The notes below the pieces were generated by a model, which was not told the origin of the DNA, did not search any database, and saw only the letters and a list, made by a program, of their open reading frames with translations. From CAILHX01 sp046155285 (GTDB taxonomy: Bacteria > Pseudomonadota > Gammaproteobacteria > Burkholderiales > Methylophilaceae): a stretch of DNA of 64,000 nucleotides. The stretch is from positions 1 through 64,000 of the forward strand of contig JBJXEA010000017.1 of the NCBI GenBank assembly GCA_046155285.1, written 5' to 3'. Shown here one piece after another: positions 33,139 through 41,727 of the stretch. Each line of letters begins with the position of its first letter. The first letter of the stretch is position 1. The position numbers and the translations under genes were made by a program.

Positions 33139-34068
33139 TCATCCCAATTTCTCCAACGCATCCACCAACAACGCCGCGGGCTTACATTCGCTCTGCGCCG
33201 CAATCTCCACCATGCAGGTCGGGCTGGTGACGTTGATTTCGGTCAAATAATCACCTATCACGTCTAGCCCCACTAAAAATAAGCCACGTTCGCGTAACGT
33301 CGAACCTAAACTTTCGGCGATTTCTCGGTCGCGCTTGGAGAGCGGTTGCGCCCGCCCGGTGCCGCCTGCGGCAAGGTTTCCGCGCGTTTCGCCCGCTTTT
33401 GGAATTCGCGCCAAAGCATAAAGCACGGCCTCGCCGTTGATCATCAAGATGCGTTTGTCACCATCCTTGATTTCCGGCAGATAGCGTTGCGCCATGACGG
33501 TGCACTGTTCTAGCTGGGTGATGGTTTCTAGAATCACGCCGATGTTGGGGTCGCCGCCGCGCACTCTGAATATGCCGCTGCCACCCATGCCGTCTAGCGG
33601 TTTCACCACGATGTCGCCGTATTCAGCCAAAAATTCGCGTATCAAATCCATGTTGCGCGTGACCACAAACGGTGGGGCGAATTGGGCGAATTGGGCGACA
33701 GAGAGTTTTTCATTCCAGTCACGCACGCTGGATGGCCGATTTAACACTTTCGCGCCTTGTTTTTCGGCGAGTTCCAGCAGATAGGTGCTGTAGATGTATT
33801 CCATGTCAAACGGCGGGTCTTTACGCATCAACACTGCGTCAAAGTCTTGCAAGGGCGTGGATGTTGACTCGCCTATGAGGTAAGCGACAGCTTGAAAGGC
33901 GAAGGTTTTGCAATAAGCGCTGACCTGATTGCCGCGTAGTACTAAATCGCCTTGTTCGGCGACAAACAGCTCATGTCCGCGTGAAGCGGCTTCGCGCATG
34001 ATGGCGAGGCTGGTGTCTTTTTTAGGGTTGAGGCTGTTAAGCGGGTCGAGGATGACGAGTAGGCGCAT
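33139..34068 (-). CDS. gshB: Glutathione synthetase
   Basis: ATP-grasp ligase joining gamma-glutamylcysteine to glycine. Typical segments are VLMRKDPPFDMEYIYSTYLL, VVKPLDGMGGSGIFRV, VMAQRYLPEIKDGDKRILMI, and RGNLAAGGTGRAQPLSKRD. 309 residues. It follows gshA by 11 bases, so both glutathione steps are co-transcribed. Confidence 0.98.
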   Translation of the reverse strand: MRLLVILDPLNSLNPKKDTSLAIMREAASRGHELFVAEQGDLVLRGNQVSAYCKTFAFQAVAYLIGESTSTPLQDFDAVLMRKDPPFDMEYIYSTYLLELAEKQGAKVLNRPSSVRDWNEKLSVAQFAQFAPPFVVTRNMDLIREFLAEYGDIVVKPLDGMGGSGIFRVRGGDPNIGVILETITQLEQCTVMAQRYLPEIKDGDKRILMINGEAVLYALARIPKAGETRGNLAAGGTGRAQPLSKRDREIAESLGSTLRERGLFLVGLDVIGDYLTEINVTSPTCMVEIAAQSECKPAALLVDALEKLG

Positions 34069-34079
34069 GAAATGCTCGT

Positions 34080-35360
34080 TTACTCGGCTTCGGGGTCAGT
34101 TTGTTCCAGTTCAATGGCAGCCGCCAATAACGCCATTCTTGCCACCACGCCATAGGCATAAAAGCGGTTGGGCGGCGCATCCGGCTGGTCTTTGCTGTCA
34201 GGCAGTGAACACGCGGTATCAAATGCCAGCGGCACAAAGTGCATACCCGGCGCGTTGAGGTTTTCGTCCACGCCGCGTCCGGTATGCACACGGTAAAAAC
34301 CGCCGACGACGAAGTGATCCATCATGTACACCACCGGCTCGGCGACGGCCTCGTTGATGCTCTCGAAGGTGTAAACGCCTTCTTGGATGATGACTTCGGA
34401 CACTTCCATGCCCTCTTTCACCACCGCCATTTTGTTGCGTTGTTTGCGGTTGAGGCCGCGCACGTCGTCCGGACTTTTCACCGTCATGATGCCCATGCCG
34501 TAGGTGCCGGCATTGGCTTTGACGATGACGAAGGGTTCTTGTTCTACGCCGTATTCCTGATATTTTGCGCGGATTTTCCCCAGCAAAACGTCCACTTTCT
34601 CGGCCAAGCAATCTTCGCCTATGCGCTCTTGAAAATTCACTTCATTGCAAGCATCAAAATACGGGTTGACCAGCCATGGGTCTATGTCTAGTAGCGCCGC
34701 GAAATCATTCGCCACGCCGTCATAAGCCGCAAAATGCTGCGATTTGCGCCGCTTCGCCCAGCCTGCGTGTAGCGGCGGAATGACGGTTTGTTCAAGATTT
34801 TGCAGAATTTCAGGAATGCCTCCGGACAAGTCGTTGTTCAACACGATGGCGCACGGGTCAAAGCTATCCACCACCAAGCGGTTGCCTTTGCGCTGGACGG
34901 GGACGACTTCCAGCGTTTGTCCGTCACCACAATCAAGCTGCGTGGGCGCGGTGATTTCCGGAGAAATGCTGCCTAAACGCAACTCCAAACCTGCTTGGCG
35001 CAGGATATTAGCCAGCGCCGCCACGTTGCGAAGATAGTAGGTATTGCGTGTGTGATTTTCGGGAATGAGGATGAAACGCCGCGCTTCCGGGCAGATTTTC
35101 TCAATCGCCGACATCGCGGCTTGCACCGAAAGCGGTAAAAATTCGTCGCTTAAATTATTGAAGCCGCCGGGAAACAAGTTGGTATCAACGGGCGCTAATT
35201 TGAAGCCGCTGTTGCGTAAATCCACCGAGGCGTAGAACGGCGTACTGTGTTCCAGCCACTGGGTACGAAACCAATGCTCGATTTGCGGTTGCGCGTCGAG
35301 GATGCGACGCTCTAGTTGTAACAATGGCCCGGTAAGGGCGGTAGTAAGATGAGGAACCAT
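34080..35360 (-). CDS. gshA: Glutamate--cysteine ligase (betaproteobacterial type)
   Basis: First step of glutathione synthesis. This belongs to the ATP-grasp-like GshA family of betaproteobacteria and cyanobacterial relatives, not the E. coli GshA family: FVIVKANAGTYGMGIMTVKS and YRVHTGRGVDENLNAPGMHF are characteristic. The frame is open to 35432, but the amtB terminator hairpin lies at 35396-35413, so the start must be downstream of it; ATG at 35360 (MVPHLTTALTGPLL) gives 426 residues. ATG at 35369 is also possible. Confidence 0.93.
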   Translation of the reverse strand: MVPHLTTALTGPLLQLERRILDAQPQIEHWFRTQWLEHSTPFYASVDLRNSGFKLAPVDTNLFPGGFNNLSDEFLPLSVQAAMSAIEKICPEARRFILIPENHTRNTYYLRNVAALANILRQAGLELRLGSISPEITAPTQLDCGDGQTLEVVPVQRKGNRLVVDSFDPCAIVLNNDLSGGIPEILQNLEQTVIPPLHAGWAKRRKSQHFAAYDGVANDFAALLDIDPWLVNPYFDACNEVNFQERIGEDCLAEKVDVLLGKIRAKYQEYGVEQEPFVIVKANAGTYGMGIMTVKSPDDVRGLNRKQRNKMAVVKEGMEVSEVIIQEGVYTFESINEAVAEPVVYMMDHFVVGGFYRVHTGRGVDENLNAPGMHFVPLAFDTACSLPDSKDQPDAPPNRFYAYGVVARMALLAAAIELEQTDPEAE

Positions 35361-35385
35361 AGGCATCATTGTAGCCGAGAATGAA

Positions 35386-35413
35386 GAAACAAAAACGGAC
35401 ACCGAAGTGTCCG
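35386..35413 (-). terminator. Terminator after amtB
   Basis: On the minus strand CGGACAC-TTCG-GTGTCCG has a perfect 7-bp stem with a stable UUCG loop, followed by TTTTTGTTTC. It ends the glnK-amtB transcript 50 bases past the amtB stop and before gshA. Confidence 0.9.
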
Positions 35414-35463
35414 CTTTTGATTTTAACGACATCCCTACTTCATACTGAGCTTAATATTGCTGC

Positions 35464-36966
35464 TTAGTAGTGATAAGCGCGTTCACCGTGTTCGGTGGTG
35501 TCGAGGCCTTCGCGCTCAACATCTTCGGACACACGCAGACCGATCAACACATCAACAACTTTGTAGGCGATAAACGCGACCACGCCAGACCACAGCAGGG
35601 TAGTGCCGACAGCCCAAGCTTGCGCGGTCATTTGCGTAGCCATGTCATATGGCGCAACAGCGTTGGTGACGTAATCCCAAACACCAGTGCCGCCCAGCGC
35701 AGGGTTGACCAGAATACCAGTGGTCAATGCACCGAAGATACCACCAACGCAGTGCACGCCAAACACGTCCAGCGAATCGTCGTAACCCATCATGCTCTTC
35801 ACTTTGGTGACAAACATGAAGCACAGTGGCGATACGATTAGTCCTTGAACGATAGCACCCATAGGCCCGACGAAACCGCAGGCTGGGGTAATGGCAACCA
35901 AACCTGCAATCGCACCAGAAGCCGCGCCCAGCATAGAAGGCTTACCCTTAGCGAACCATTCCATAAACATCCATGAAGTAGCAGCAGCACAGGTGGCAAG
36001 CAGGGTGTTGGCGAACACCAAAGTGGCGAGGCCGGAGGCTTCCAAGTTGGAACCAACGTTGAAGCCGAACCAGCCTACCCACAACATGGATGCGCCTATC
36101 ATGGTCATGGTGACGCTGTGCGGCGCCATCGCTTCTTTACCATAACCGATACGCTTACCAAGAACCAAAGCACCGACCAAACCAGCAATACCGGCGTTGA
36201 TATGCACCACAGTTCCGCCTGCGAAGTCCAACGCACCTTTTGCCCAAAGGAAACCAGCGCTATCAACCACAGTTTGCAGCGTTTCTGGACTAGTGATGGC
36301 ATCAGGACCCGCCCAGAACCACACCATATGCGCCACTGGCAGGTAAGAGAAGGTGAACCACAGAATCATGAACAGCAGAATGGCGGAAAACTTCATACGT
36401 TCTGCAAATGCGCCCACGATCAGTGCTGGAGTAATGACAGCAAAGGTCAGTTGGAAACACATAAAGATGTATTCAGGAATCACCACGCCTTTGCTGAAAG
36501 TCGCCGCCATTGAGTCTGGCGTCATCCCACCTAGGAACAAGCGATCAAACCCACCAAAGAACGGCGTGCTGCCTTGTGTAAACGCAAAGCTGTAACCATA
36601 AATCGCCCACAACACACCCAGCAAACAGGTAATCATGAAGGTTTGCATGAGCACGGAAAGCATGTTTTTGCTACGCACCATGCCACCGTAAAACAAACCC
36701 AAGCCCGGTACGCACATCAACAATACCAGTACGGTGGCCATGATCATCCAAGCGGTGTCACCTTTGTTAGGAACTGGAGCCGGGGCAGCAGCAGCGGGCG
36801 CGGCAGCTTCAACGGCTGGTGCAGCGACAGGAGCTGCTGCCTCAGTTGCAGCAACTGCGGCGGTAGCCGCTTCGGCAACTGCCGGTGCGGCTGCATCTTC
36901 GGCTAGGCTAAACCCACTAAAACCTAAGGCCGCGATTAACATCAATGCTGAGAATAATTTTTTCAT
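35464..36966 (-). CDS. amtB: Ammonium transporter with long periplasmic N-terminal linker
   Basis: Ammonium channel with a cleavable signal peptide (MKKLFSALMLIAALGFSGF..LA), about 45 residues of Ala/Pro/Val/Glu-rich linker, then the usual 11 membrane helices from NKGDTAWMIMATVLVLLM. Family motifs include GMVRSKNMLSVLMQTF, AGGTVVHINAGIAGLVGALV, and GVHCVGGIFGALTTG with conserved pore histidines. ATG at 36966 has AAGGAGAA upstream. 500 residues against about 400-430 in E. coli; the excess is the linker. The C-terminus can bind GlnK, encoded 10 bases upstream. Confidence 0.97.
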   Translation of the reverse strand: MKKLFSALMLIAALGFSGFSLAEDAAAPAVAEAATAAVAATEAAAPVAAPAVEAAAPAAAAPAPVPNKGDTAWMIMATVLVLLMCVPGLGLFYGGMVRSKNMLSVLMQTFMITCLLGVLWAIYGYSFAFTQGSTPFFGGFDRLFLGGMTPDSMAATFSKGVVIPEYIFMCFQLTFAVITPALIVGAFAERMKFSAILLFMILWFTFSYLPVAHMVWFWAGPDAITSPETLQTVVDSAGFLWAKGALDFAGGTVVHINAGIAGLVGALVLGKRIGYGKEAMAPHSVTMTMIGASMLWVGWFGFNVGSNLEASGLATLVFANTLLATCAAATSWMFMEWFAKGKPSMLGAASGAIAGLVAITPACGFVGPMGAIVQGLIVSPLCFMFVTKVKSMMGYDDSLDVFGVHCVGGIFGALTTGILVNPALGGTGVWDYVTNAVAPYDMATQMTAQAWAVGTTLLWSGVVAFIAYKVVDVLIGLRVSEDVEREGLDTTEHGERAYHY

Positions 36967-36976
36967 GTTGTTCTCC

Positions 36977-37315
36977 TTAAATAGCATCTGCGCCGGATTC
37001 GCCGGTGCGGATACGGTGGACTTGCTCGAGATCGAACACGAAAATTTTGCCGTCGCCGATTTTCCCGGTGTTGGCTGATTTCTCGATGGCTTCGATGACC
37101 TGATCTAGCATAGCGTCGGTGATAGCCGCCTCTAGCTTGACCTTGGGCAGAAAATCTACGACATATTCCGCGCCGCGATAGAGCTCGGTATGTCCCTTTT
37201 GTCTGCCGAAACCCTTGACTTCGGTCACGGTGATGCCCTGCACGCCTATGGCGGAAAGAGCCTCGCGCACCTCGTCAAGCTTGAACGGCTTGATGATGGC
37301 TGTAACGAATTTCAT
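36977..37315 (-). CDS. glnK: Nitrogen regulatory protein P-II (GlnK)
   Basis: P-II trimer that senses ATP/ADP and 2-oxoglutarate and plugs AmtB. At 112 residues, starting MKFVTAIIKPFKLDEVREAL, it has the uridylylation site Y51 in ELYRGAEYVVDFLPK and the C-terminal signature GDGKIFVFDLEQVHRIRTGE. The frame is open to 37372, but the ATG at 37315 preceded by AAGGAGG fits the family. A sigma54 promoter and an NtrC site lie upstream, as for glnK-amtB in enterics. Confidence 0.97.
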   Translation of the reverse strand: MKFVTAIIKPFKLDEVREALSAIGVQGITVTEVKGFGRQKGHTELYRGAEYVVDFLPKVKLEAAITDAMLDQVIEAIEKSANTGKIGDGKIFVFDLEQVHRIRTGESGADAI

Positions 37316-37380
37316 GATGCCTCCTTGGTTAATTAAAGATGTCTCTAACAAAAAACTCTGAACAATAGCCATAACGCTTC

Positions 37381-37397
37381 AGCAATAGCCGTGCCAA
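37381..37397 (-). promoter_or_regulatory. Sigma54 (RpoN) promoter of glnK-amtB
   Basis: The minus strand reads TTGGCACGGCTATTGCT, an exact match to TGGCACG-N4-TTGCT. Transcription would begin near 37371, about 55 bases before the glnK ATG. Together with the NtrC site upstream this predicts induction in nitrogen limitation. Confidence 0.9.
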
Positions 37398-37492
37398 CAA
37401 GGTTTAGTTGTTTATTATCAATTTATTACTATTAGCAAGTAGTTGCCGCTTGATAACCTATGCCACATTTGGTGCATGATGTCGGTGCGTGA

Positions 37493-37509
37493 TGCACTAA
37501 GCTGGTGCC
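37493..37509. promoter_or_regulatory. NtrC binding site between glnK and eutB
   Basis: TGCACTAAGCTGGTGCC keeps both half-sites and spacing of the enteric NtrC consensus TGCAC-N6-GGTGCA. It lies about 130 bases upstream of the glnK start site, a normal enhancer distance. A further GGTGCA half-site is at 37471. It is also about 85 bases upstream of eutB, so it could affect both. Confidence 0.65.
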
Positions 37510-37588
37510 AAGCACCTAATGAGTGTCGTTGCTAGTGAATTTGCTGCTAAGATAAACACATCGTTGCAACTCACAACTGAGGGGAATC

Positions 37589-38986
37589 ATGACTTATTCC
37601 TGCGCTGTCGGCCTTGAAACTTATCGTTTTAACGATCTCAAAACCCTGATGGCAAAAGCCACGCCTGCCCGATCTGGCGACTTTCTGGCGGGCGTGGCTG
37701 CAGAGACTTACGCCGAGCGCATGGCGGCCAGAATGTGTTTGGCAGATGTGCCGCTGAAGCGCTTTTTGGAGGAACTGCTAATTCCTTACGAGGAGGACGA
37801 GGTGACGCGGCTGATCGTGGACACGCACGATGCCGCCGCCTTTGCTGAAATTGCCCATCTCACCGTGGGTGATTTCCGCAACTGGCTGCTGTCTGATCAC
37901 GCCGACAGCGCCACGCTAGAACGCGTCGCTCCCGGCATCACGCCAGAAATGGCGGCGGCGGTGAGCAAGCTGATGCGTAACCAAGACCTGATTTTGGTCG
38001 CGCGAAAATGCCATGTCACGACTAAATTCCGCAACACCATAGGCCTGCCCGGCCATTTATCGGTGCGCTTGCAGCCCAACCATCCCACCGACGACCCGCG
38101 CGGCATCGCGGCTTCTATCATTGATGGTTTGCTGTACGGCGCTGGCGACGCGGTGATAGGCATCAACCCCGCCACCGACAGCATCCCCGCGCTGATAGAC
38201 CTCTACTACTTGGTGGACGAATTCATCACTGGCTTCAACATTCCCACGCAATCCTGCATCCTCACCCACGTCACCAACCAGATTAAGGTGATGGAAAAGG
38301 GCGCACCTGTGGACTTGGTGTTTCAATCCATCGCCGGCACGCAAAAAGCCAATACTGGATTTGGTATCAACTTAGGGATTCTGCGAGAAGCCCAAGATGC
38401 GGCGCTGGCTTTGAAGCGCGGTAAGGTGGGCAATAACGTGATGTATTTTGAAACCGGCCAAGGCTCGGCGCTCTCCGCCAATGCCAATTTCGGCATGGAT
38501 CAACAAACCTGCGAAGCGCGCGCCTACGCCGTTGCGCGTGAGTTTTCACCATTATTAATCAACACCGTGGTGGGCTTTATCGGGCCAGAGTATTTATATG
38601 ATGGGAAACAAATCACCCGCGCTGGCTTGGAAGACCATTTTTGCGGCAAGTTGTTAGGCCTGCCGCTGGGTTGCGACGTGTGCTACACCAACCACGCCGA
38701 AGCCGATCAAGACGACATGGATAATCTGATGACGCTGCTGGCAACGGCTGGCCTAACCTTCATCATGGGCATTCCAGGTGCCGACGACATTATGCTCAAC
38801 TACCAGACCACGTCATTTCACGACGCGCTTTATTTACGCAACGTACTTGGCTTGAAACCCGCGCCGGAGTTTGAAGTCTGGCTTAAAAGCATGAACATCA
38901 TGGATAACAATGGCAAAGTTCAGCCCATCGCCGCCAACCAATTGCTGCTGGAAAAACTGCCCCGTGCATTGAGGCTTGCCGCATGA
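37589..38986 (+). CDS. eutB: Ethanolamine ammonia-lyase large subunit
   Basis: Catalytic subunit of the adenosylcobalamin-dependent enzyme that splits ethanolamine into acetaldehyde and ammonia. The TIM-barrel signatures KCHVTTKFRNTIGLPGHLSV and YFETGQGSALSANANFGMDQ are intact. 465 residues, full length. AGGGGAAT precedes the ATG. It overlaps eutC by four bases. No microcompartment shell, EutA or permease gene is next to it, so this is the short catabolic form used for nitrogen. Confidence 0.97.
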   Translation: MTYSCAVGLETYRFNDLKTLMAKATPARSGDFLAGVAAETYAERMAARMCLADVPLKRFLEELLIPYEEDEVTRLIVDTHDAAAFAEIAHLTVGDFRNWLLSDHADSATLERVAPGITPEMAAAVSKLMRNQDLILVARKCHVTTKFRNTIGLPGHLSVRLQPNHPTDDPRGIAASIIDGLLYGAGDAVIGINPATDSIPALIDLYYLVDEFITGFNIPTQSCILTHVTNQIKVMEKGAPVDLVFQSIAGTQKANTGFGINLGILREAQDAALALKRGKVGNNVMYFETGQGSALSANANFGMDQQTCEARAYAVAREFSPLLINTVVGFIGPEYLYDGKQITRAGLEDHFCGKLLGLPLGCDVCYTNHAEADQDDMDNLMTLLATAGLTFIMGIPGADDIMLNYQTTSFHDALYLRNVLGLKPAPEFEVWLKSMNIMDNNGKVQPIAANQLLLEKLPRALRLAA

Positions 38987-39768
38987 AACGAGAACTAGTT
39001 TCGCAAGACGCCTGGGGTCACCTCAAGCAATACACCCAAGCCAGAATTTCGCTGGGACGGGCGGGCAGCAGCTTGCCCACGCAGGAAATTCTCAATTTCG
39101 GCGCTGCACATGCGTTGGCGCGGGACGCGGTGCATACCCATTTTGAATCAGCGCAATTAGCACAATCATTAGAAACGGCGGGCTTTACCACGCTGCAAGT
39201 ACAAAGTCGCGCACCGGATCGCCACACCTATTTGTTGCGACCTGATATGGGGCGTAGTTTAAGTGAGCCTAGCGCCAACCAACTTATAGACCATCCTGAA
39301 AAAGAGTTTGATTTGTTGCTGGTGGTAGGGGATGGATTATCTTCACTGGCCGTGCATAACCATTCGCAAGTATTGTTAGAAAGCGTTCGTAGCATTGTGC
39401 CCAATACTTGGCGCTTAAGCCCCGTGGTGCTTGCCTCCCAAGCTCGTGTCGCTATCAGCGACGAAATCGGCGCGGCCTTGAAAGCCAAAGTGGTCGCCAT
39501 GCTCGTGGGGGAAAGACCGGGGCTCAGTTCGCCCGACAGCCTCGGTGTATACATCACCTACGCTCCCAAGCCCGGGCGGCACGACGGCGAACGCAACTGT
39601 ATTTCCAACATCCGACCGGAAGGTTTGAGCTATAGAGATGCCGCCAAGAAAATCGTTTGGCTAGTGAATGAGGCGATGCGGCTGGGCTTGTCTGGTGTGG
39701 GGTTGAAAGATGAGAGTGAGATGGTGAATGTGGCAGCAACACTCGTAACGGCTTTGCCCAAACCTTAA
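38983..39768 (+). CDS. eutC: Ethanolamine ammonia-lyase small subunit
   Basis: Small subunit that helps hold the B12 coenzyme. It has LGRAGSSLPTQEILNFGAAHA at the N-terminus (SR-x-P-T-type region), FDLLLVVGDGLSSLAVHNHS, VAMLVGERPGLSSPDSLGVY and NCISNIRPEGLSY. 261 residues. ATG overlaps the eutB stop (ATGA), so the pair is coupled. Confidence 0.97.
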   Translation: MKRELVSQDAWGHLKQYTQARISLGRAGSSLPTQEILNFGAAHALARDAVHTHFESAQLAQSLETAGFTTLQVQSRAPDRHTYLLRPDMGRSLSEPSANQLIDHPEKEFDLLLVVGDGLSSLAVHNHSQVLLESVRSIVPNTWRLSPVVLASQARVAISDEIGAALKAKVVAMLVGERPGLSSPDSLGVYITYAPKPGRHDGERNCISNIRPEGLSYRDAAKKIVWLVNEAMRLGLSGVGLKDESEMVNVAATLVTALPKP

Positions 39769-39781
39769 AAGTTATCACTAT

Positions 39782-39887
39782 CGTCATTCTCGCGTGGGCA
39801 GGAATCCAGTTTAGCCATTGGCCGAGATATAGACACAACTCACTCCGCAGACATTTGACTGGATTCCCTCCTACGCGAGAATGATGG
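39782..39887. repeat. 105-bp paired-palindrome repeat, copy 2
   Basis: Imperfect arms begin CGTCATTCTCGCG at the left and end CGCGAGAATGATGG at the right, with a 50-bp centre ending CTCCGCAGACATTTGACT. Same orientation as the copy at 6850 judged by the centre; it has more mismatches, so it is an older or more decayed copy. Located between eutC and ubiK. Confidence 0.85.
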
Positions 39888-39934
39888 AGAGGATGCTACA
39901 CTAGCGTTTGTCACAATTAACGCAGGAGCCAACC

Positions 39935-40231
39935 ATGCTACAACCTAAATTTATGGAAGATATTTCAAAAAAAATCAAAGAACTAGTTTCAACCAGCCCT
40001 GCTGCCGACATGGAAAAGAACTTACGTGCCATGTTGCAAAGTGCCTTCGCTAAGCTAGATTTAGTCACCCGTGAAGAGTTTGATGCGCAAACCCAAGTCC
40101 TGTTGAAAGCACGTGAACAACTCGATGCGCTGGCACAAAAAGTCAGCGCACTCGAGAACACCAAAAAACCACTAGCAAAACCAGCCGCTAAGCCCGCTAC
40201 AAAACCTAGAGCAAAGCCCAAGGCAGCCTGA
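39935..40231 (+). CDS. ubiK: Ubiquinone biosynthesis accessory factor UbiK
   Basis: Small coiled-coil protein (98 residues) that supports aerobic ubiquinone synthesis, formerly YqiC/BMFP. The family pattern KFMEDISKKIKELVSTSPA, DMEKNLRAMLQSAFAKLDLV and REEFDAQTQVLLKAREQL is clear, followed by a Lys/Pro/Ala tail. ATG at 39935 has GCAGGAG upstream. Its stop overlaps the comM start. Confidence 0.93.
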   Translation: MLQPKFMEDISKKIKELVSTSPAADMEKNLRAMLQSAFAKLDLVTREEFDAQTQVLLKAREQLDALAQKVSALENTKKPLAKPAAKPATKPRAKPKAA

Positions 40232-41727
40232 TGTCGCTGGCGGTTCTTTACAGCCGCGCCCTGTCCGGCATGGACGCGCCGCCGGTCACGGTGGAGGTGC
40301 ATCTAGCCAATGGCCTGCCCAATTTCACCATTGTTGGTTTGCCAGAAGCCGAGGTTAAAGAGAGTAAAGACCGCGTTAGAGCGGCTTTGCAGACCGCGCG
40401 ATTTGAATTTCCCGCGCGGCGTATTACCGTCAACCTTGCTCCCGCGGACTTACCCAAGGAAAGTGGACGTTTCGATTTGCCCATCGCGCTAGGCATTCTG
40501 GCGGCTTCTGGGCAAATACCCAGCAACTCTCTGAGCGAATATGAATTTGCTGGCGAATTAGCCTTAACCGGCGAGTTGCGCCCTATCCGCGGTGCATTGG
40601 CAATGACGCTGAAGGCGCATCGTGATGGCCGCGCCTTCATTCTGCCCCAACAAAGTGCGCTGGAAGCCGCATTGGTACAGGATGCCGTTATTTATCCGGC
40701 AAACACGTTACTAGAAGTCTGCGCCCATTTGAGTGGACGCGAACAATTGCCGCGCCAAGCCGCTACGCCTCCCAGCGTTATTCCGCATTACCCCGATTTA
40801 AGCGAAGTCAAAGGCCAGTTGGCGGCCAAGCGTGCGCTGGAGATTGCCGCAGCGGGCGGGCATAGCTTATTGATGACGGGGCCGCCGGGAACAGGAAAGT
40901 CTATGTTGGCGGCGCGTTTCCCCGGAATTTTGCCGAATATGCAGGAAGCAGAAGCGCTGGAAAGCGCGGCGATAGCTTCCTTGAATGGCGGTTTCAAGCT
41001 GGAAAACTGGAAACAGCGACCATACCGATCTCCGCACCATACTGCGTCTGCCGTGGCGCTGGTGGGTGGTGGTGGTAATCCGCGTCCGGGAGAAATCTCC
41101 TTGGCGCATCATGGGGTTTTGTTTTTAGATGAGCTTCCAGAATTCGCCAGAGCGGTGCTAGAAGTGCTGCGCGAGCCTCTAGAATCAGGCCGCATCACTA
41201 TTTCGCGTGCGGCGCGGCAGGCGGATTTCCCCGCCCAGTTTCAACTGGTTGCCGCCATGAATCCTTGCCCCTGCGGCTTCTTGGGGCATCACAACGGAAA
41301 ATGTCGCTGCAATCCAGATCAAGTGGCGCGTTATCGCGCGAGAATTTCGGGGCCTTTGCTGGACAGAATTGATTTACAGATTGAAGTCCCCGCCTTGCCC
41401 GAAGCCGATTTAACCAATGCCGCCAGCGGCGAGACCAGCCAACAAGTGAGACCGCGCGTAGAAGCCGCACGACAACGACAATTGGCGCGGCAAGGCAAGC
41501 CCAACTTCCTGCTTTCAACGCTGGAAATTGACACGCATTGCGCGGTGGATGAGGCTGCTGGGCAATTGTTGAAACAAGCCATCACCAAGTTAGACTTGTC
41601 TGCGCGCGCTTATCATCGCATCCTCAAAGTGGCACGCACCATCGCGGACTTGGCGGGTGTCGCCAATATCGCCACGCAGCATATCGCCGAGGCTGTGCAG
41701 TATCGCCGTTTCGACAAAAATGGCTAA
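40231..41727 (+). CDS. comM: Mg-chelatase-like AAA+ ATPase ComM (YifB)
   Basis: Hexameric helicase that promotes branch migration of incoming DNA in natural transformation. An N-terminal Lon-protease-like domain (residues 1-170) is followed by the AAA+ core with Walker A MTGPPGTGKSMLAARFPGIL, Walker B VLFLDELPEF, and a cysteine-rich insert NPCPCGFLGHHNGKCRC. 498 residues. Its presence does not prove competence, since many bacteria carry it. Confidence 0.96.
   Translation: MSLAVLYSRALSGMDAPPVTVEVHLANGLPNFTIVGLPEAEVKESKDRVRAALQTARFEFPARRITVNLAPADLPKESGRFDLPIALGILAASGQIPSNSLSEYEFAGELALTGELRPIRGALAMTLKAHRDGRAFILPQQSALEAALVQDAVIYPANTLLEVCAHLSGREQLPRQAATPPSVIPHYPDLSEVKGQLAAKRALEIAAAGGHSLLMTGPPGTGKSMLAARFPGILPNMQEAEALESAAIASLNGGFKLENWKQRPYRSPHHTASAVALVGGGGNPRPGEISLAHHGVLFLDELPEFARAVLEVLREPLESGRITISRAARQADFPAQFQLVAAMNPCPCGFLGHHNGKCRCNPDQVARYRARISGPLLDRIDLQIEVPALPEADLTNAASGETSQQVRPRVEAARQRQLARQGKPNFLLSTLEIDTHCAVDEAAGQLLKQAITKLDLSARAYHRILKVARTIADLAGVANIATQHIAEAVQYRRFDKNG

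Noticed and set aside
35361..35432. An upstream extension of gshA
   Set aside because: The amtB terminator hairpin with its T-run lies inside that stretch, and the added residues match no GshA N-terminus.
37510..37588. A sigma54 promoter facing eutB
   Set aside because: TTGCT occurs twice before eutB but no TGGCA-like -24 element is at the required spacing.
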